Source of the DNA: Setophaga petechia
Taxonomy: Eukaryota > Chordata > Aves > Passeriformes > Parulidae
DNA: 64,000 nucleotides
Reading direction: 5' to 3'
NCBI GenBank assembly: GCA_024362935.1
Contig: JANCRA010000001.1
Coordinates: 58,045,930 to 58,109,929 of the forward strand
Below the pieces are notes generated by a model. That model ran no database searches. It was not told the origin of the DNA and worked only from the letters and a program-made list of their open reading frames with translations. This document shows, one piece after another, positions 41,046 through 52,000 of this stretch; positions within the stretch are counted from its first letter, which is position 1, and each line of letters begins with the position of its first letter. The translations under genes were made by a program, and so were the position numbers.

Positions 41046-42929
41046 GACTTGGCTTTTATTTCCCAGGGTAATGAAATTGCTCAAAATTCCTCTGGACAGG
41101 AAAGACGTGTAGGTTTTCTTTTGTCCCACAGGACAAGTACCTGGCTGTTATTCACAGCTGTTATGTCAGTGAAATTGTACAAATCATGCACTCCACAAAA
41201 TATACTCAGCTCTCCTAACTCACACTTCACTTGGATGACTTACAGCAAAGAATGAGAAAATAAAAGAAGCTCTGCACTTCTCCTTATTGTCCACATGTTT
41301 TTCCACATAGAGTCACAGCCAGCAGTCTGGTCCTGAGGAACGTGCACCACAGGAAATCATGCCATTTTTAGGCATTAAAAACCATCCACAGGTCATGCAC
41401 TGAATGGGAATTTTTTGGGAATTATTGAATGGGAATGATTTGTCTACGCTACCACAGCTAAGACTTAAGGAGATGGATCTCAGGGAGGGAGGGAAACAAT
41501 AATTATGCTAATTGGTCTTTTGTAAGTAACAGCTAATAAACACAAAGAAAAGCTACAATGAACTTCAGACTTGCCTTAGCCTGTCCTACCATTTGAAACA
41601 AAATTGGGTTTGGTTTACTGGTGGAAGCCTTCTCCCCCCTCCCCTCTCTCCATACGCCCAATCAGTGGAACAGCAGAGAAAGGACAAATCCTCATCTTAC
41701 TAATCTCCCTAATTTCCACCAACAGATTCCACCTAATTATTGGAAGCACCTAAACACTTTTGATGGCTCCGCTGGTACCCACAGAACCACAACCAGAACT
41801 TGCTCTAACTGCCACGGAAGCCTGCACATCCAAGCTTACGGGGTGCTCAGACACACCAGTGAGGCCGGGGGTCTTCCTCTCTGGCCTGTCACAGCAAGCC
41901 CATCCCAAAGATCAGCACAGTGGCTGAGAGACTTGCTCTGGGAGATAAAGGGGTTCCTGACTATTGCATAATTTCCCAAGGCTTTTGTCAACAGCAGTGC
42001 TTATCACCTTGGATAAACAAGCAATATTTAATGCATACCAGAGCAGAGGTTAGGGCTAGACAGGGTAAACACACACCTGTGTAAAGAAGTCAGGACCTGT
42101 CTGCCTGCCGAGCTCCTCTGGCCATGCACTGGCTCTGGCTTCCAGGTGCAGCCCTGCTGCTGATACAGAGGCACTGGCCAGGCTGAAAACCCCACAGCTC
42201 CACAGAGAACACCTGCTCCCTGTTGGCTCACTAGGCACACAACAGGGAAAACCAAAAATGTCCTCTGTGTGTCTTTGTGATGGCAGCCAACAGCAACTTC
42301 TGACCCCACCAGCTGAAATTCCTTTGAAGTGCTTTAAGGAAACACTCTGGGGTCTCGTGTAAACCAGCAGACTGCAGGAGAACCAGAGTCTGGACCATCT
42401 CCATGACAGCACTAAAAAGACACACATACCAATAGCAGGGAACATCACAGATCACAGACAGCAGAAAAAAAATAAACGGAAAAAAACTACCCCAAAAACC
42501 TTCCGAATTACTAGGGGTTCTAGAAAAAGACCTTTTCAGGCTATAACAGGTAAATCGGTACAGGCAGAATCATCTCCAGCACGCACTGAGAGCCCCTCCA
42601 GGGCTGGAACGGCACTGGAATGACCCCGGCTGGAGAAGGAGGAAATTGCAGCTCTTTTCCAAGGAGATCACACAACTCTGGCCAGAGAGGGAACCGAGGG
42701 AGTCACGGGGCACAGCTGCCAGTGGCTATTGTACCTTTTTTCTAACGTTATGTGAAATATGTGGCATAAGCCAAGGAGTGCTTCTCTTTTCAAGGCTAAG
42801 CCATCCCAGCACATTCCATCCTCTCTCAGCTCAGGCACAGATTTAACCTTCTGTGTCGCATTTCTCCCTGAAAATCCCAAGTAGAACAGCACCCAGGACA
42901 TTTGCCAGGCAGCAGAAATTGTGACCCAT
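41046..42929. other. Stretch without recognised features
   Basis: I see nothing supported as a gene, repeat or regulatory element. The sequence lies between a CR1 tail and the first copy of the 43-45 kb repeat. Confidence 0.5.
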
Positions 42930-43485
42930 TTGAAGCTCATGCAAAACCTTGCTCACATCTGCTGTGGAACCATGCTGGAGACAGCATTTCCTCTGCTCAT
43001 TACCCAGCCATAATATAATAAAAAATAACCCCAGAAAATGGAAGGGATGGAGGGGAATAACACTTCTATTTCAAGCAGAAGTTATACAAAATAACCCTAA
43101 CAACAACATATTTCTCACTGTCAAGAAATCTCTCATCAAATAATCTTTCTCCAACCATTCCACCTGAGGCTTTCCTTTAAAATAATATATTTTGGTTTTC
43201 AGATTAAGTATGAAGCTATCACATCTATCATGTCACAGGTACTCACAGAAATTCTTCCAGCACAACTTGCTGCTACTCTCCCCACTGGGCCTTGCAAGAA
43301 GTTATCATTCAGGTCTTGTCCCACGCTTGCCAGTAACCTCGAGAGGAAAAAAGTACAACTCAGAACGGTTTTACACGGGTTTCCTGCTCACTGTGGGGTT
43401 AAGAGTTTTATGAGTATAAGGAGAGAATCCTCAGCCAATTGGAGCCCCCTGTCCCACCCTGTTCTTGTAAGCTTGTACAAACCTT
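42930..43485. repeat. Repeat copy A (partner of 44860-45735)
   Basis: It is homologous in the same orientation to 44860-45735. Shared blocks in order are TTGAAGCTCATG, GCTGTGGAACCA, TTTCAAGC, TATTTCTCACTGTCAAGA, TCCACCTGAGG, TCTTCCAGCACA, TTGCTGCT.CTC and GCAAGAAGTT. Identity by eye is roughly 70-80%. Compared with the other copy, A lacks about 320 bases (45016-45340 of the partner). It may be a member of an interspersed family, possibly an LTR-like element, or a local duplication. I do not recognise the family and see no coding potential. Confidence 0.75.
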
Positions 43486-43689
43486 AAGCCACTCTTCGAG
43501 ACTCAGCACTTCCTCAAACCTACAACACCTGTTTCTCCAAAAATAACTTTTACTACTGTGGCTTTTCTGCTATGTACCCCGAGCACTCTGAGGGTTTATT
43601 TCACATGCTCACGTACACAAGAACATCCAAATTTCAGTACACCAATCGAACTTGAACAGATATAATGTATTATTTTACAGACAGCACAC

Positions 43690-44175
43690 AGATTAACTCC
43701 TGGGCACTACCCGGCCCGCGCAGGGACACGCAGCCATCACCAGGCCAGGTCCAGAGACCGCGGGGCCTCACGGTCGCACCGCAGCCTCCCGGCGCTCACC
43801 CTGGGCCCTCTCCCGCGCACATCCAGCGGCGGTGGCGCTGCGGGCCGGGAGCACAGACGCCTTACGCGCCGCCATTCCCACCGGAGCCCGGCCGGGCCGC
43901 GGCCGCGCAGCCCCACCGGAAGGGCCGTGCGCCTTCCGCTACCGGCGCACAAGCTTGCCGCCCTGCCTCGCCATTGGCCGCGCCCGCGCGCCGCTCGCCG
44001 TGCTGATTGGACAGCGGCGCTAGGCCCCGCCCCTCACACAGGAGGGCGGGCCGGTAAGAGGCAGGGGCGGGACCGGACTCGAGAGGGGAGGGGCCGCATG
44101 ATGAGTGGGCGGGGCCTCAAAAGGGTGAGAGGGGGAGCAGGAGGAGTGGGCGGGGCCGGGCCGGAGGGAGGGAGT
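43690..44175. promoter_or_regulatory. CpG island 1, likely promoter
   Basis: A sharp rise in GC and CpG stands out against AT-richer flanks. Two ATTGG motifs (CCAAT boxes read on the minus strand) lie near 43974 and 44003. An ETS-type CCGGAAG is near 43917, and several GGGCGGGG Sp1-type boxes lie between 44040 and 44160. The CCAAT orientation predicts minus-strand transcription starting around 43.90 kb. A plus-strand donor (CCG|GTAAGAG near 44052) leaves room for bidirectional activity. Confidence 0.75.
43800..43900 (-). CDS. Candidate first exon, minus-strand gene of CpG island 1
   Basis: On the minus strand an ATG at 43875 (context GGGAATGG) opens 25 codons beginning MAARKASVLPARS. The frame runs into a splice donor read CAGG|GTGAGC, so the exon ends at 43800 in phase 1. 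Transcription start is inferred near 43900, just below the two minus-oriented CCAAT boxes. The strand and position downstream of FGF5 fit the neighbour expected in mammals (CFAP299), but the peptide does not resemble what I know of that protein and I found no second exon. The transcript may be non-coding. Confidence 0.35.
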
Positions 44176-44199
44176 TCAGGTTACTCTTAGCACTTAGAA

Positions 44200-44700
44200 A
44201 ATTTATTTTTAAAAATCAGTTTGTGCCTAAACTCGCAGCTTGCAATAGGATTTTACCCTACGCCCTACTGCTCACAAAGCACGTTGACACAGTAACGCTT
44301 AAAAAAGGGGTTTTGGCTCCTTAGGGCAAGCCACGCCCCTCATCACTCCCAAAAAAAGTCTCCTGCTCCCGTATTTATTAATTTATTTTCATTAAGAGGC
44401 TAAGAAAGCACACAGCTCAGAGTTCGAAGATGTTGAGAGCAGTGAAACAGCGGGGAAAGGGCAAGATGAAGAAAGCAGGGGGAAAGACAAATGAAGTGAA
44501 ATAAAGTTGTGACTGCAGAGCACAGAACTGTCAGGGCAAAGTCACCGTTCATGAAAAGCACACACAGCAACAAGTATGGAAAGGCAGAGCTCAGGAAAAG
44601 AGCCTGAGGCTAACACCTGCATGAGCATTGCTTGAACTGCCCCGGGCAGAGATTTTGGGAGCACACGAGGGGCAGGAGGCTGAGGGGACACAGCAGGCAG
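44200..44700. repeat. Repeat copy B, first part (partner of 51004-51640)
   Basis: It is homologous in the same orientation to 51004-51640. Shared blocks are TTGCCTAAA/TGTGCCTAAA, a TATTT..T..TTTATTTTC(A)TTAAGAGGC block matching TGTATTTTCCTCAAGAGGCC, AGGAAAGCACAC and CTGAGCTGCC/TTGAACTGCC. Divergence is high (roughly 65-75% identity by eye). The sequence starts immediately after CpG island 1. Confidence 0.6.
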
Positions 44701-44859
44701 AGCCCCGCTGTGAGAGTGAGCTGTTAGCATGCTGCACCCCCATCCCTGCCAGCAGTGACAGGAACAGGGTCCAGGGAATTAGGGGGAAGCCTCAGAAACA
44801 CTTCACCCTCTCCTTGGAGGAGCTTTTGAAGTCATCCTCTGTTTGTCTCACGTGTTTGA

Positions 44860-45735
44860 AGCTCATGAGCAAGCTGGCTCCATGGCTGCTGTGGAACCAC
44901 ACTTGAGGCAGCATCTCCTCTGCCCTATAGCCAGCCACAGCAGGATAAACAATGACCCTGGAATTATGGAGCGACTGAGGGGAATGACGCTTTTATTTCA
45001 AGCGGGACAGCCAAAGGAGATGAAGGAGGTGAGCAGGGTACACCTGCTCAGTGTCCCAGCCAAAACCAGGATATCACAACCATTCCTGCCTCCCAGAGCA
45101 CCCAGCTGGGCCTTTGCAGACACCTTCAGGGCTTTCCTTCAGCAACAAAGAGCGAAATCCAAGGTCTGGTTTCTCTCTTAAAAAGGGACCAGAGGCACTA
45201 TTTCAGCTGAACACAGCACCAAAACCACAATGCTCTTCCTGGGGCAAAATGAAAGCTCTTGACAAGCCAAGAACACAGGGCAATCCTCCCTTGGAACTGA
45301 GGAAATTGATGCAGCTCTGTAGAAAGCAGCAATTTTAACTTGAGCCAAACCACCCTGAGCCAACCCAGCCATATTTCTCACTGTCAAGATTTCTCTCGTC
45401 AAATAATCCTTCTCACGTGTTCCACCTGAGGTGTTCCTTCAAAAAAACGTGGTTTCCTCGCCAGATTCACTTCAAAACTGTAGATCACCACCTCACAGAT
45501 ATTCATTCGTGGGTACTCTTCCAGCACAGGTTGCTGCTCCTCTCCCTGCTAGGGCCTGCAAGAAGTTTTGGGTCAGTTCTTGTCCCATGCTTCCCAGCGA
45601 CCCTGAGAAGGAAAAGTCCAACTCTTATTTAGAATCATCGCCACAGCTTTGGGTCACAACTGGATTAAGTGTTCTGTAAATTACAGGAGATGGTCCTCAG
45701 CCTAATGGAGCTGATTTGTCTCTGTCTCCCACTAT
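44860..45735. repeat. Repeat copy B, second part (partner of 42930-43485)
   Basis: This is the same-orientation homologue of copy A, including about 320 bases (45016-45340) that A lacks. Together with 44200-44700 it makes a ~1.5 kb unit. Its 3' half recurs at 42.9 kb and its 5' half at 51.0 kb, so the ancestral unit was probably at least 1.5 kb long. Confidence 0.75.
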
Positions 45736-46124
45736 CCCAACAGAGCCCTCCTCACTCCACACCCGATTCAGAGAACACCCTGAGCTGGGAAAGCAAAGAC
45801 GAGGGATATTTTAAAACATCCCTGCCATGATGCTGTCCAGACATGGGACAAAGCCCTTCCCACCACCCTGCTGGCCTTTTCCCACTCTGAGTACCTCTGG
45901 AAATGCACATCCAAAGCCAGGTCAGACAGACAGTGATGTTTTCTACCAGAAAACATCAGACGCTGCAACCACAAGCACCAGGAGCCTCAGAATTCCAATT
46001 CAGTGAACCCTGCGGGGAAAGCCAAGTGGTTGGTGTACAGACAAAATAAAAGTCACGCTTTTTAATAGTTAGAGTATCCCTTGGAGTTACTGGCTGCTTA
46101 CAGCAGCAAGCTTCATACACTTAC
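45736..46124. other. Spacer before CpG island 2 exons
   Basis: Nothing is recognised here. If the island 2 transcript exists, this is intron sequence after its second exon. Confidence 0.4.
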
Positions 46125-46202
46125 CGTTCTGTTAGGAGCACCAGTCTCAGGTTCTTTCCTTCTGAAGCCCAGCTCCAAACGGGAAACTCCTCACGACTGC
46201 TC
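46125..46202 (-). other. Candidate second exon (78 nt) of CpG island 2 transcript
   Basis: On the minus strand a pyrimidine-rich acceptor (CTTCCCGCTCTCAG) and a consensus donor (ACG|GTAAGTG) bracket 78 bases. One frame is open across the exon, but its phase does not match either open frame of the proposed exon 1. Spliced transcripts would therefore stop here, and this is more likely 5' UTR or non-coding RNA than protein coding. Confidence 0.4.
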
Positions 46203-46470
46203 CTGAGAGCGGGAAGAGGAACTTGAGGAGCTCAGGAAAGCAACTCCGTGCCCTGAGCCCTAGTTCACCTGCCCGAACACCCGCATTGTTTTTGTACCCC
46301 CTCACTCCCTGTTTTCCACGTTCATAACAATAAAACAAACCCACGCTCGTTTATATTAATAAAACAAACCCAACAAACCCAAGCTCTGCCGGCAGCCCCA
46401 GCCGCGCCCTCATAGCGCCGCCCCCGTCACGGCCTCGCCGACTGCTCCCCACAGGGCTCTTCCCGCTCAC

Positions 46471-46680
46471 CTTCAGCGCGGCTGCGGTCTCCACACCCGC
46501 TCGGCTGCTCCATAATCTCATGGGGCCCAGAGACTGCAGATCCCGGGCAGGGCAGCTCCGGGCGCTCCCGGTACCGCCGTCCCACACGGGCGGGTCTATC
46601 CCGGAGCCGCCCGCCGTTCCTCCCCTGCAGTACGGGCCGCTCCCCACAAGGCGGTAGCATTGCGCGCCGGAATGCCATAG
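46471..46680 (-). other. Candidate first exon of CpG island 2 minus-strand transcript
   Basis: The exon ends at 46471 with a consensus donor (CTGAAG|GTGAGC). Two short frames cross the donor, one starting ATGAGATTATGG and one starting at the internal ATGGAGCAGCCG. Both terminate soon after joining to 46202. The 5' end near the NRF1 site is inferred. It could be a leader exon of a downstream gene or a long non-coding RNA. Confidence 0.4.
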
Positions 46681-46689
46681 CGCATGCGC
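46680..46689. promoter_or_regulatory. NRF1-type palindromic site
   Basis: GCGCATGCGC is a perfect palindromic match to the NRF1 consensus, and a second related GCATGCGCC lies near 46858. NRF1 commonly drives CpG-island promoters. Occupancy here is inferred from sequence only. Confidence 0.65.
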
Positions 46690-46775
46690 GCCATCGGGGT
46701 GATCTTTTGCCCTTAGACACCACGTGATGTGGGGCGTCAGTTCTCCATTGCGCATACTCCTATTTGCCCTCCCTA

Positions 46776-46785
46776 GTCACGTGAC
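46776..46785. promoter_or_regulatory. GTCACGTGAC E-box palindrome
   Basis: This ten-base palindrome contains CACGTG and matches the preferred site of USF/TFE-type bHLH-zip factors. A second CACGTG lies at 46721-46726, about 55 bases away. Confidence 0.65.
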
Positions 46786-46899
46786 ACACAGCCCCTCCGC
46801 GATCAGTGCCTCGTTGCGGCCGGCCGGTGTCCCCATTGCGCTCCGCGAGGCAGTGAGCATGCGCCGCTCCGGGTGCAGTGGCGCAGCGCGGTCGGCAGG

Positions 46900-47078
46900 C
46901 GGCGGCAGCAGCGAGGCGCGGTCTGGTCCCGGTCCGGTCCGGTCCGAGCGGGGAAACAGCGGGGCTCGGGGGCACAGCCAGGGCCGGGGGGCTCGGAAAC
47001 AGCTGGGGATAAACTGAACTAGTGCTCGTCTGCGCTTGGGAAATAAATATCTGCTCGCTGAAGGAAGGGCTTCTCCAG
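46900..47078 (+). other. Candidate plus-strand first exon from CpG island 2
   Basis: GC-rich sequence leads into a donor CTCCAG|GTAGGAGT at 47078/47079. A short frame from the ATG near 46859 ends before the donor, so any transcript would be non-coding at its 5' end. The start coordinate is approximate. Confidence 0.25.
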
Positions 47079-50000
47079 GTAGGAGTGCTGGGAAACGGGA
47101 CTTGGCGTGGTGTGTTTGTCCCTGGTGTACCTGCAGGGGCACAGCAAGGCACGCAGCTCTCAACGCTCTCTGCTCCAAACACAGCCCTGGGCTCCTCTGT
47201 AAAGCTGTCTCTGCCGTTTGGTTTTCTCCAGGAAAAAATAAAGAATTGCTCATGGCAATTTGGAGAATGAATTTCCACCAAGGGAAGTAAGGAATAAAAT
47301 GCTGCTCTAGGAGCCCTTGGGATCTGTAGGGCTGATTAGGGAAGGGGACACTCAGTCCCTGCAGTGCCCACAGCCCCACCTGTAGCACCCAGCACAGACT
47401 GCCAGCTGGGCTCTGCCAGCCCCTCTCTGAGCACCCTCCCTGTCCTGCTCCCTCTCAGCGCCTTTGGCAATCCAGCTCTGAGCCTGAGCAGCCCAAGGCT
47501 CTGCCTGGCAGCCCAGGGACAAAGGGACACTCCCAGGGATGAGGCACATTCCCAGCAAACGCTCCCAACAGAGCACAGAGGCACCCCTGGAGCTCCTGTG
47601 TGGGGCTGGCAGGAGGACACAGCCCCCAGGTGGGGTGGCAGTGACAGCAGCAAAGTGCCACGGTCTGATGGCACAACACAGACACCAAGGCCAGCAATGC
47701 CCATGGGAGGGGCAGGTTTACCTTCAGCTCCGTGTGGTGCAGCATCACCTTCCACCACAGCCACACCCCGGGGAAAGCGTCAAGGGGGCTCATAAAACCT
47801 CAGGATGCAACAAAATACAGTATCTGTCGCCCTGATCCTGTTCCAATAACCTCTGTTGAGAGCAGCCACCTCCCCAAGGCCTTCAGGCCTCACAGGATTT
47901 TGTAGGCAACAGACCCAACTCCTCATCCTTAATCTAAATTTCAAGCACATTCTGTTAGAAAAATACCAGACAGTATTTCATACACAATGATGCAACAGAA
48001 CTACAAGGAATAACAGACTATACAATGAATAACAGAAGATTTTCCATTAATAACCAAAGTTTCTTTTTTCCCTTGTCTGTCTGGGTCTGTAGGACCAAGT
48101 CTTTGCCATTGAGAACAGGTCTTAAGGGTTAAATCTCTCAAACCTTGCTGTTTCTCAGAGAACTGTGCCAGCACTGAGCTACTCACGTGTGCCAGGATGG
48201 AAAAACTCAACTCAAATAATAAAAAGTGATTTCTCCTCTCCCTCTCTGACCCGTCACCAAAGAAGTTGTGTCAAACAACACCAACTCCTGAAACCCTTTG
48301 TGAGGAATCCAGCCCTCCTTGGGACACCCAACAGAGCAGGCATTGAAAAAGGAAGGAAAAACTCAAGCTTGTAGGAGGAAAAATTAGACTGCTCTCCCCA
48401 GCTTCTAGAGGTAAAACCTCTTTAATCTTTCGTGTGCTAAACCTACTGCTTTGATTTTCTCTAGAAAAACAAAACAAAAGCCCCACAGCCTAACCCAGGT
48501 CACAAGTAATGAAAGATGCTCCAAGTGCTTCCACCCCTGTGCACGAAGCAAACAGCCTGGCACCCCCACTCCCTGACACCAGGGCCAAAACACAGAGGCC
48601 AAGGACAAGAAAGGACCAAGGAGCAGGCTGTGGGATTCACGTGTGCTGCACAAGAGCAAGCCCCAAGCCAGCAGCTAGAAATGCACAGTGAAAATAGGCA
48701 CCAAGATTCTTGGTGGCAACAAGAGCAAAACTGTGGGGAATGGCAGGAGAAAGAGGAAAAGGCTACAGGAACAAATGAGCAGAGGAAAAGAACACAATCC
48801 AGCTGTCAAGTCAAAGCAAATGCAGCCCTTGAGCTTCCCCTGCATACACAACACCCCAAATCCGGTGCTTTCAGGGTGTGTGTTCCTGTAGCCCACCTGT
48901 GGTGGAGGGAGCTGGAACAAGGCACAGTCATTGGAGCATCCCTTCCTGAGGCACAATCTGCCAAAATTTTAAAAAAATCTTTTGAAACTGATTCTCTTTG
49001 GTAGCTATTTAGCTCATCTTAGTTCACACTTTACTCAGAGCTATCTCGGCCAAAAGAACCCTCACCCAGCAGACCATGAGCTGCAGGAATTCACAGGCAA
49101 ATCCATTTCTCAGATTGCAGCTCCATTTGCTTAAGGATTCATAAGAAAATGACAGAGTATCCCTCTAGAAAGGAAGCACTTAAACACATTTGATTCATTT
49201 AAGCCAAGCATTTTCCCCAAACGACAATGAAAAAAGAGTAAAAAATGGACACCCAATTACTTCTTGTGTTGATTATTGTAAGACACCTCCAGGTGGGAAA
49301 ACATTACTGCCAGCCTAACAAATCCCCTGTCTACAGTACAAAGGTAACCAAACCCCTTAGTCTCTTAAAAAGATACTTTACACTGTATTAGGAACATTAG
49401 GGACATAACACCTGGAATTAAGAAAAATTCCTTGGTTTCTGTACTTGAGGGATGACTTTCAGGCCCAACGGCCTGAGTGGAACCCAGATACAAAACCCAT
49501 GCCCCTCCAAATTTAACACAAACACCCATGGGCAAATACCTATGATACGAATGACACCTAACACCTATGAAACAAACACCTGCCTACCTGCTGGGCTTTT
49601 TCAGAGGCCTGCATAGCCAAGGCTGGAAATGCTCACAGGATTAAACAGTAAAAGGCCAGGGGGGAAAGCAAACACAAAATAAAGGGATTAGTGCAACATC
49701 ACCTTAATATTCCCCCCAATGATGGACAGAAAGAAGAAGAAAAGCTGTTCTTGCAGTTCTCCCAGCTCTGGGCCAAGGGTTTCAAGCAGCCAATATCATC
49801 CCCAGCTGCAGCTGTGGGGATGCTCCCTCCTTCCCTCAGCCTGGCCTGACTCCTGAGGGGCCAGGGGCACCCACAGCCCCCAAGTGTCAGCACTCACACC
49901 CTGCCAGAATGGACCATCTGCACTCACTTGGAAAGCCCACACTGAGCACTTGGGTTTAAAGATGCTGCACTTCATGTTACAGATGTACAAATGCTTTGGG

Positions 50001-50829
50001 ATCTGGTGTTTCTAGTGCCTTCAGCCACTGAAACACAGTAAAAGAATGAACTGCAGAGGCCTGAAGGTCAATTATTCTGTTTATATTTTGGTGGAATCAC
50101 TTGACATAACACCCAATGCAAAACATAAAAAATGAAAAGCAACATTTTTTTTTCCTCATTTTTAATTTTCTAATTTAGTGGTCCTCCTAAAAACAGGATT
50201 TAAAAAACAGTAGAAACAAAGTGCAAGACCTACTGTTAACAAGTGTGCCGAAACACCTACTTTCTGTGTGTTTTCTAAACAGAACATGTTTTCATTAGAC
50301 CTGATTACTTTCCTAATAATCTAAATTTATGCGTGTAAAGGTGCATCCAGTAGGGGCAGGTGTTTCTGAGCCCACACCTCGCAGCTAAAGGATCTGAGGA
50401 GGAGTGGCACAGAGGGATCCAAAAGTGCTAAAGAGAGGTTCAAGCTGACTGTGTTTGGGCAGGATTATTTGCACCCAAAGTTCTCTGCTGCTGCCCTAAG
50501 CCTGGAGTTCACAGAAACAAAATGAGCTCCCCCTCCTGCCTCTTCTTCTGCCCTCTCTGATCAAGGGAGAATCACACAAAGCAAATGACAGTAGAGAAAT
50601 GCTAAGACCTGTGTGGCACCCCCAGGATGGCTGGCACCAGGGCTCCATTCCCTCCTCTGGCTGATGGAACTCAAACCCAGGTTTGGTTTGGATCAGTTCC
50701 ATCTGGGATTTCAGGAGCAGACCTCTCTGTTTGGACCCAAGCAACCTCTCCTGGATTAACAACCTGTGGTCCTGTGTCCCAGCTGTGGACTAAAAGACTC
50801 CCATTATTTTCCTTGGGTATGTTCAGGGC
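47079..50829. other. Gene-free stretch between CpG island 2 and a CR1 tail
   Basis: I find no supported exon. Open frames of 140-160 codons (47364-47795, 48516-49004) look fortuitous. The region is intergenic between FGF5's 3' side and island 2, or intronic to the plus-strand transcript if one exists. Confidence 0.5.
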
Positions 50830-50957
50830 CAGATTATACAGCACTAGGAGCAACCCAGTCGAGTGGAAGTTGTCCCTGCTCATGGCAGGGGCATGGACTG
50901 AGATGAACTTTAAGGTTCTTCTCAAGCAAAACCATTCTGGGATTCTATGATTCTGTG
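50830..50957 (+). mobile_element. CR1 LINE 3' end fragment
   Basis: In order it shows AGCAACCCAGTCGAGTGGAA, TGTCCCTGCTCATGGCAGGG, AACTTTAAGGTTCTTCTCAA and the terminal GGGATTCTATGATTCTGTG. This is a clear avian CR1 3' end, 5'-truncated. A poly(A) run at 50982-50995 follows about 25 bases later and is not part of a CR1, since CR1 ends in octamers. Confidence 0.9.
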
Positions 50958-51003
50958 AAGAGTCAATCCTGCACAATAATTAAAAAAAAAAAAAATTAAA
51001 AAG

Positions 51004-51528
51004 GCATTTTAAAAAAAGTGAGTTTTTGCCTAAATTAGGAGCTTGAAACAGGATAGCTCATGAGGTATGGCAATGGCTGAACTATGCAGCACATGTGCTC
51101 CTGGCCCACAAATGCTGCCAAAGACGTTTGACACATGCTAGTAAATCATGCCATAATCATCTCACAGCACCAGAAAAAGGGGAAAATCACACAGGACAAG
51201 GAAGCTACTCAGTGGCTCTACCGTACACCAGCTATGCTGACAACCTAAGTGCTATAAAAATGCTTTTTAGCTCCTCGTAGCAAGGTCCCCCCCAAACTAC
51301 TATTTATGGTAGTTGTTAATGTATTTTCCTCAAGAGGCCAGGAAAGCACACCAGTAAGTGTTTGAAGATGCACACACCAGGGAATCAGAGAGAAGCAAGG
51401 GCGGGAACAGAAAATCAGAGGGAACCAGACACAGGACACGATAATGCATGACTGCAAAGCCCAGAATTCCCGAGGCAGGCTCAGCTTTCACAGCAAGCGC
51501 ACGCTGCCTGCCGCAAATGCGAGAAGGC

Positions 51529-51561
<33 letters not shown>

Positions 51562-51640
51562 GAAAAAGCCTAAAGCCCAAAACTGCATAAACTCTGCCTG
51601 AGCTGCCCTCACCAGAGACTTTCAGGGAGTGCATCAATAC
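51004..51640. repeat. Repeat copy C (partner of 44200-44700)
   Basis: This is a same-orientation diverged homologue of the first part of copy B. It contains roughly 150 extra bases (about 51060-51240) and a 28-base A run at 51534-51561. It starts right behind a CR1 tail, so it may be a separate insertion rather than part of a segmental duplication. Confidence 0.6.
51534..51561. repeat. poly(A) run, 28 bases
   Basis: This is an uninterrupted A homopolymer inside repeat copy C. Confidence 0.9.
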
Positions 51641-51721
51641 AAGTTCCAAGGCTTTTCCAAGGCAAGTTGAAGGAGCGGGGACACACCGTAACAACGCAAA
51701 ACATGCTGGAGGAGCACGTAC

Positions 51722-52000
51722 CTTGTGACAGCACGCACAGCCAAACTGGCGCTTGGCTTCACTCCCTTCGTCCCCCGGAGCACACCTGCAAGTGACCGGC
51801 CCTGCCAGCGAGACTGCCTGTGGGCATCCCGCTCCCCCTAGAGCTAGCTCCCAGCAGGGCGCACGGGCACTTCGGAGATGCGAATTCCAGCGTTTGGGAG
51901 CCTTGGGATGTCGCTGTGACGCAGCTTGTTCGAGCAGATCGTCCCTGGGAGCGACTCAGCGCCCAAATCCTACTCCACAAGCCCCGCACAGGATCTCCCC
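51722..52000 (-). other. Weak candidate leader exon in a CpG-rich patch
   Basis: On the minus strand a donor CACAAG|GTACGTGC at 51722 ends a moderately CpG-rich stretch. Its frames contain stops, so it would be untranslated. The upstream boundary is a guess. I include it because the donor is close to consensus and the strand agrees with the other candidate transcripts here. Confidence 0.2.

Larger units (their letters stand above)
46400..47030. promoter_or_regulatory. CpG island 2, likely bidirectional promoter
   Basis: This is a GC- and CpG-rich block with a palindromic NRF1-type site at 46680-46689, an E-box CACGTG at 46721-46726, and the palindrome GTCACGTGAC at 46776-46785. Donor-bearing exon candidates leave it in both directions: minus strand ending at 46471 and plus strand ending at 47078. 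There is no TATA box, which is normal for a housekeeping-type island. Confidence 0.75.

Noticed and set aside
42930..45735. An intact endogenous retrovirus
   Set aside because: The repeat copies could be LTR-like, but no gag, pol or env-like frame, primer-binding site or polypurine tract is visible between them. The interval between A and B is a CpG island.
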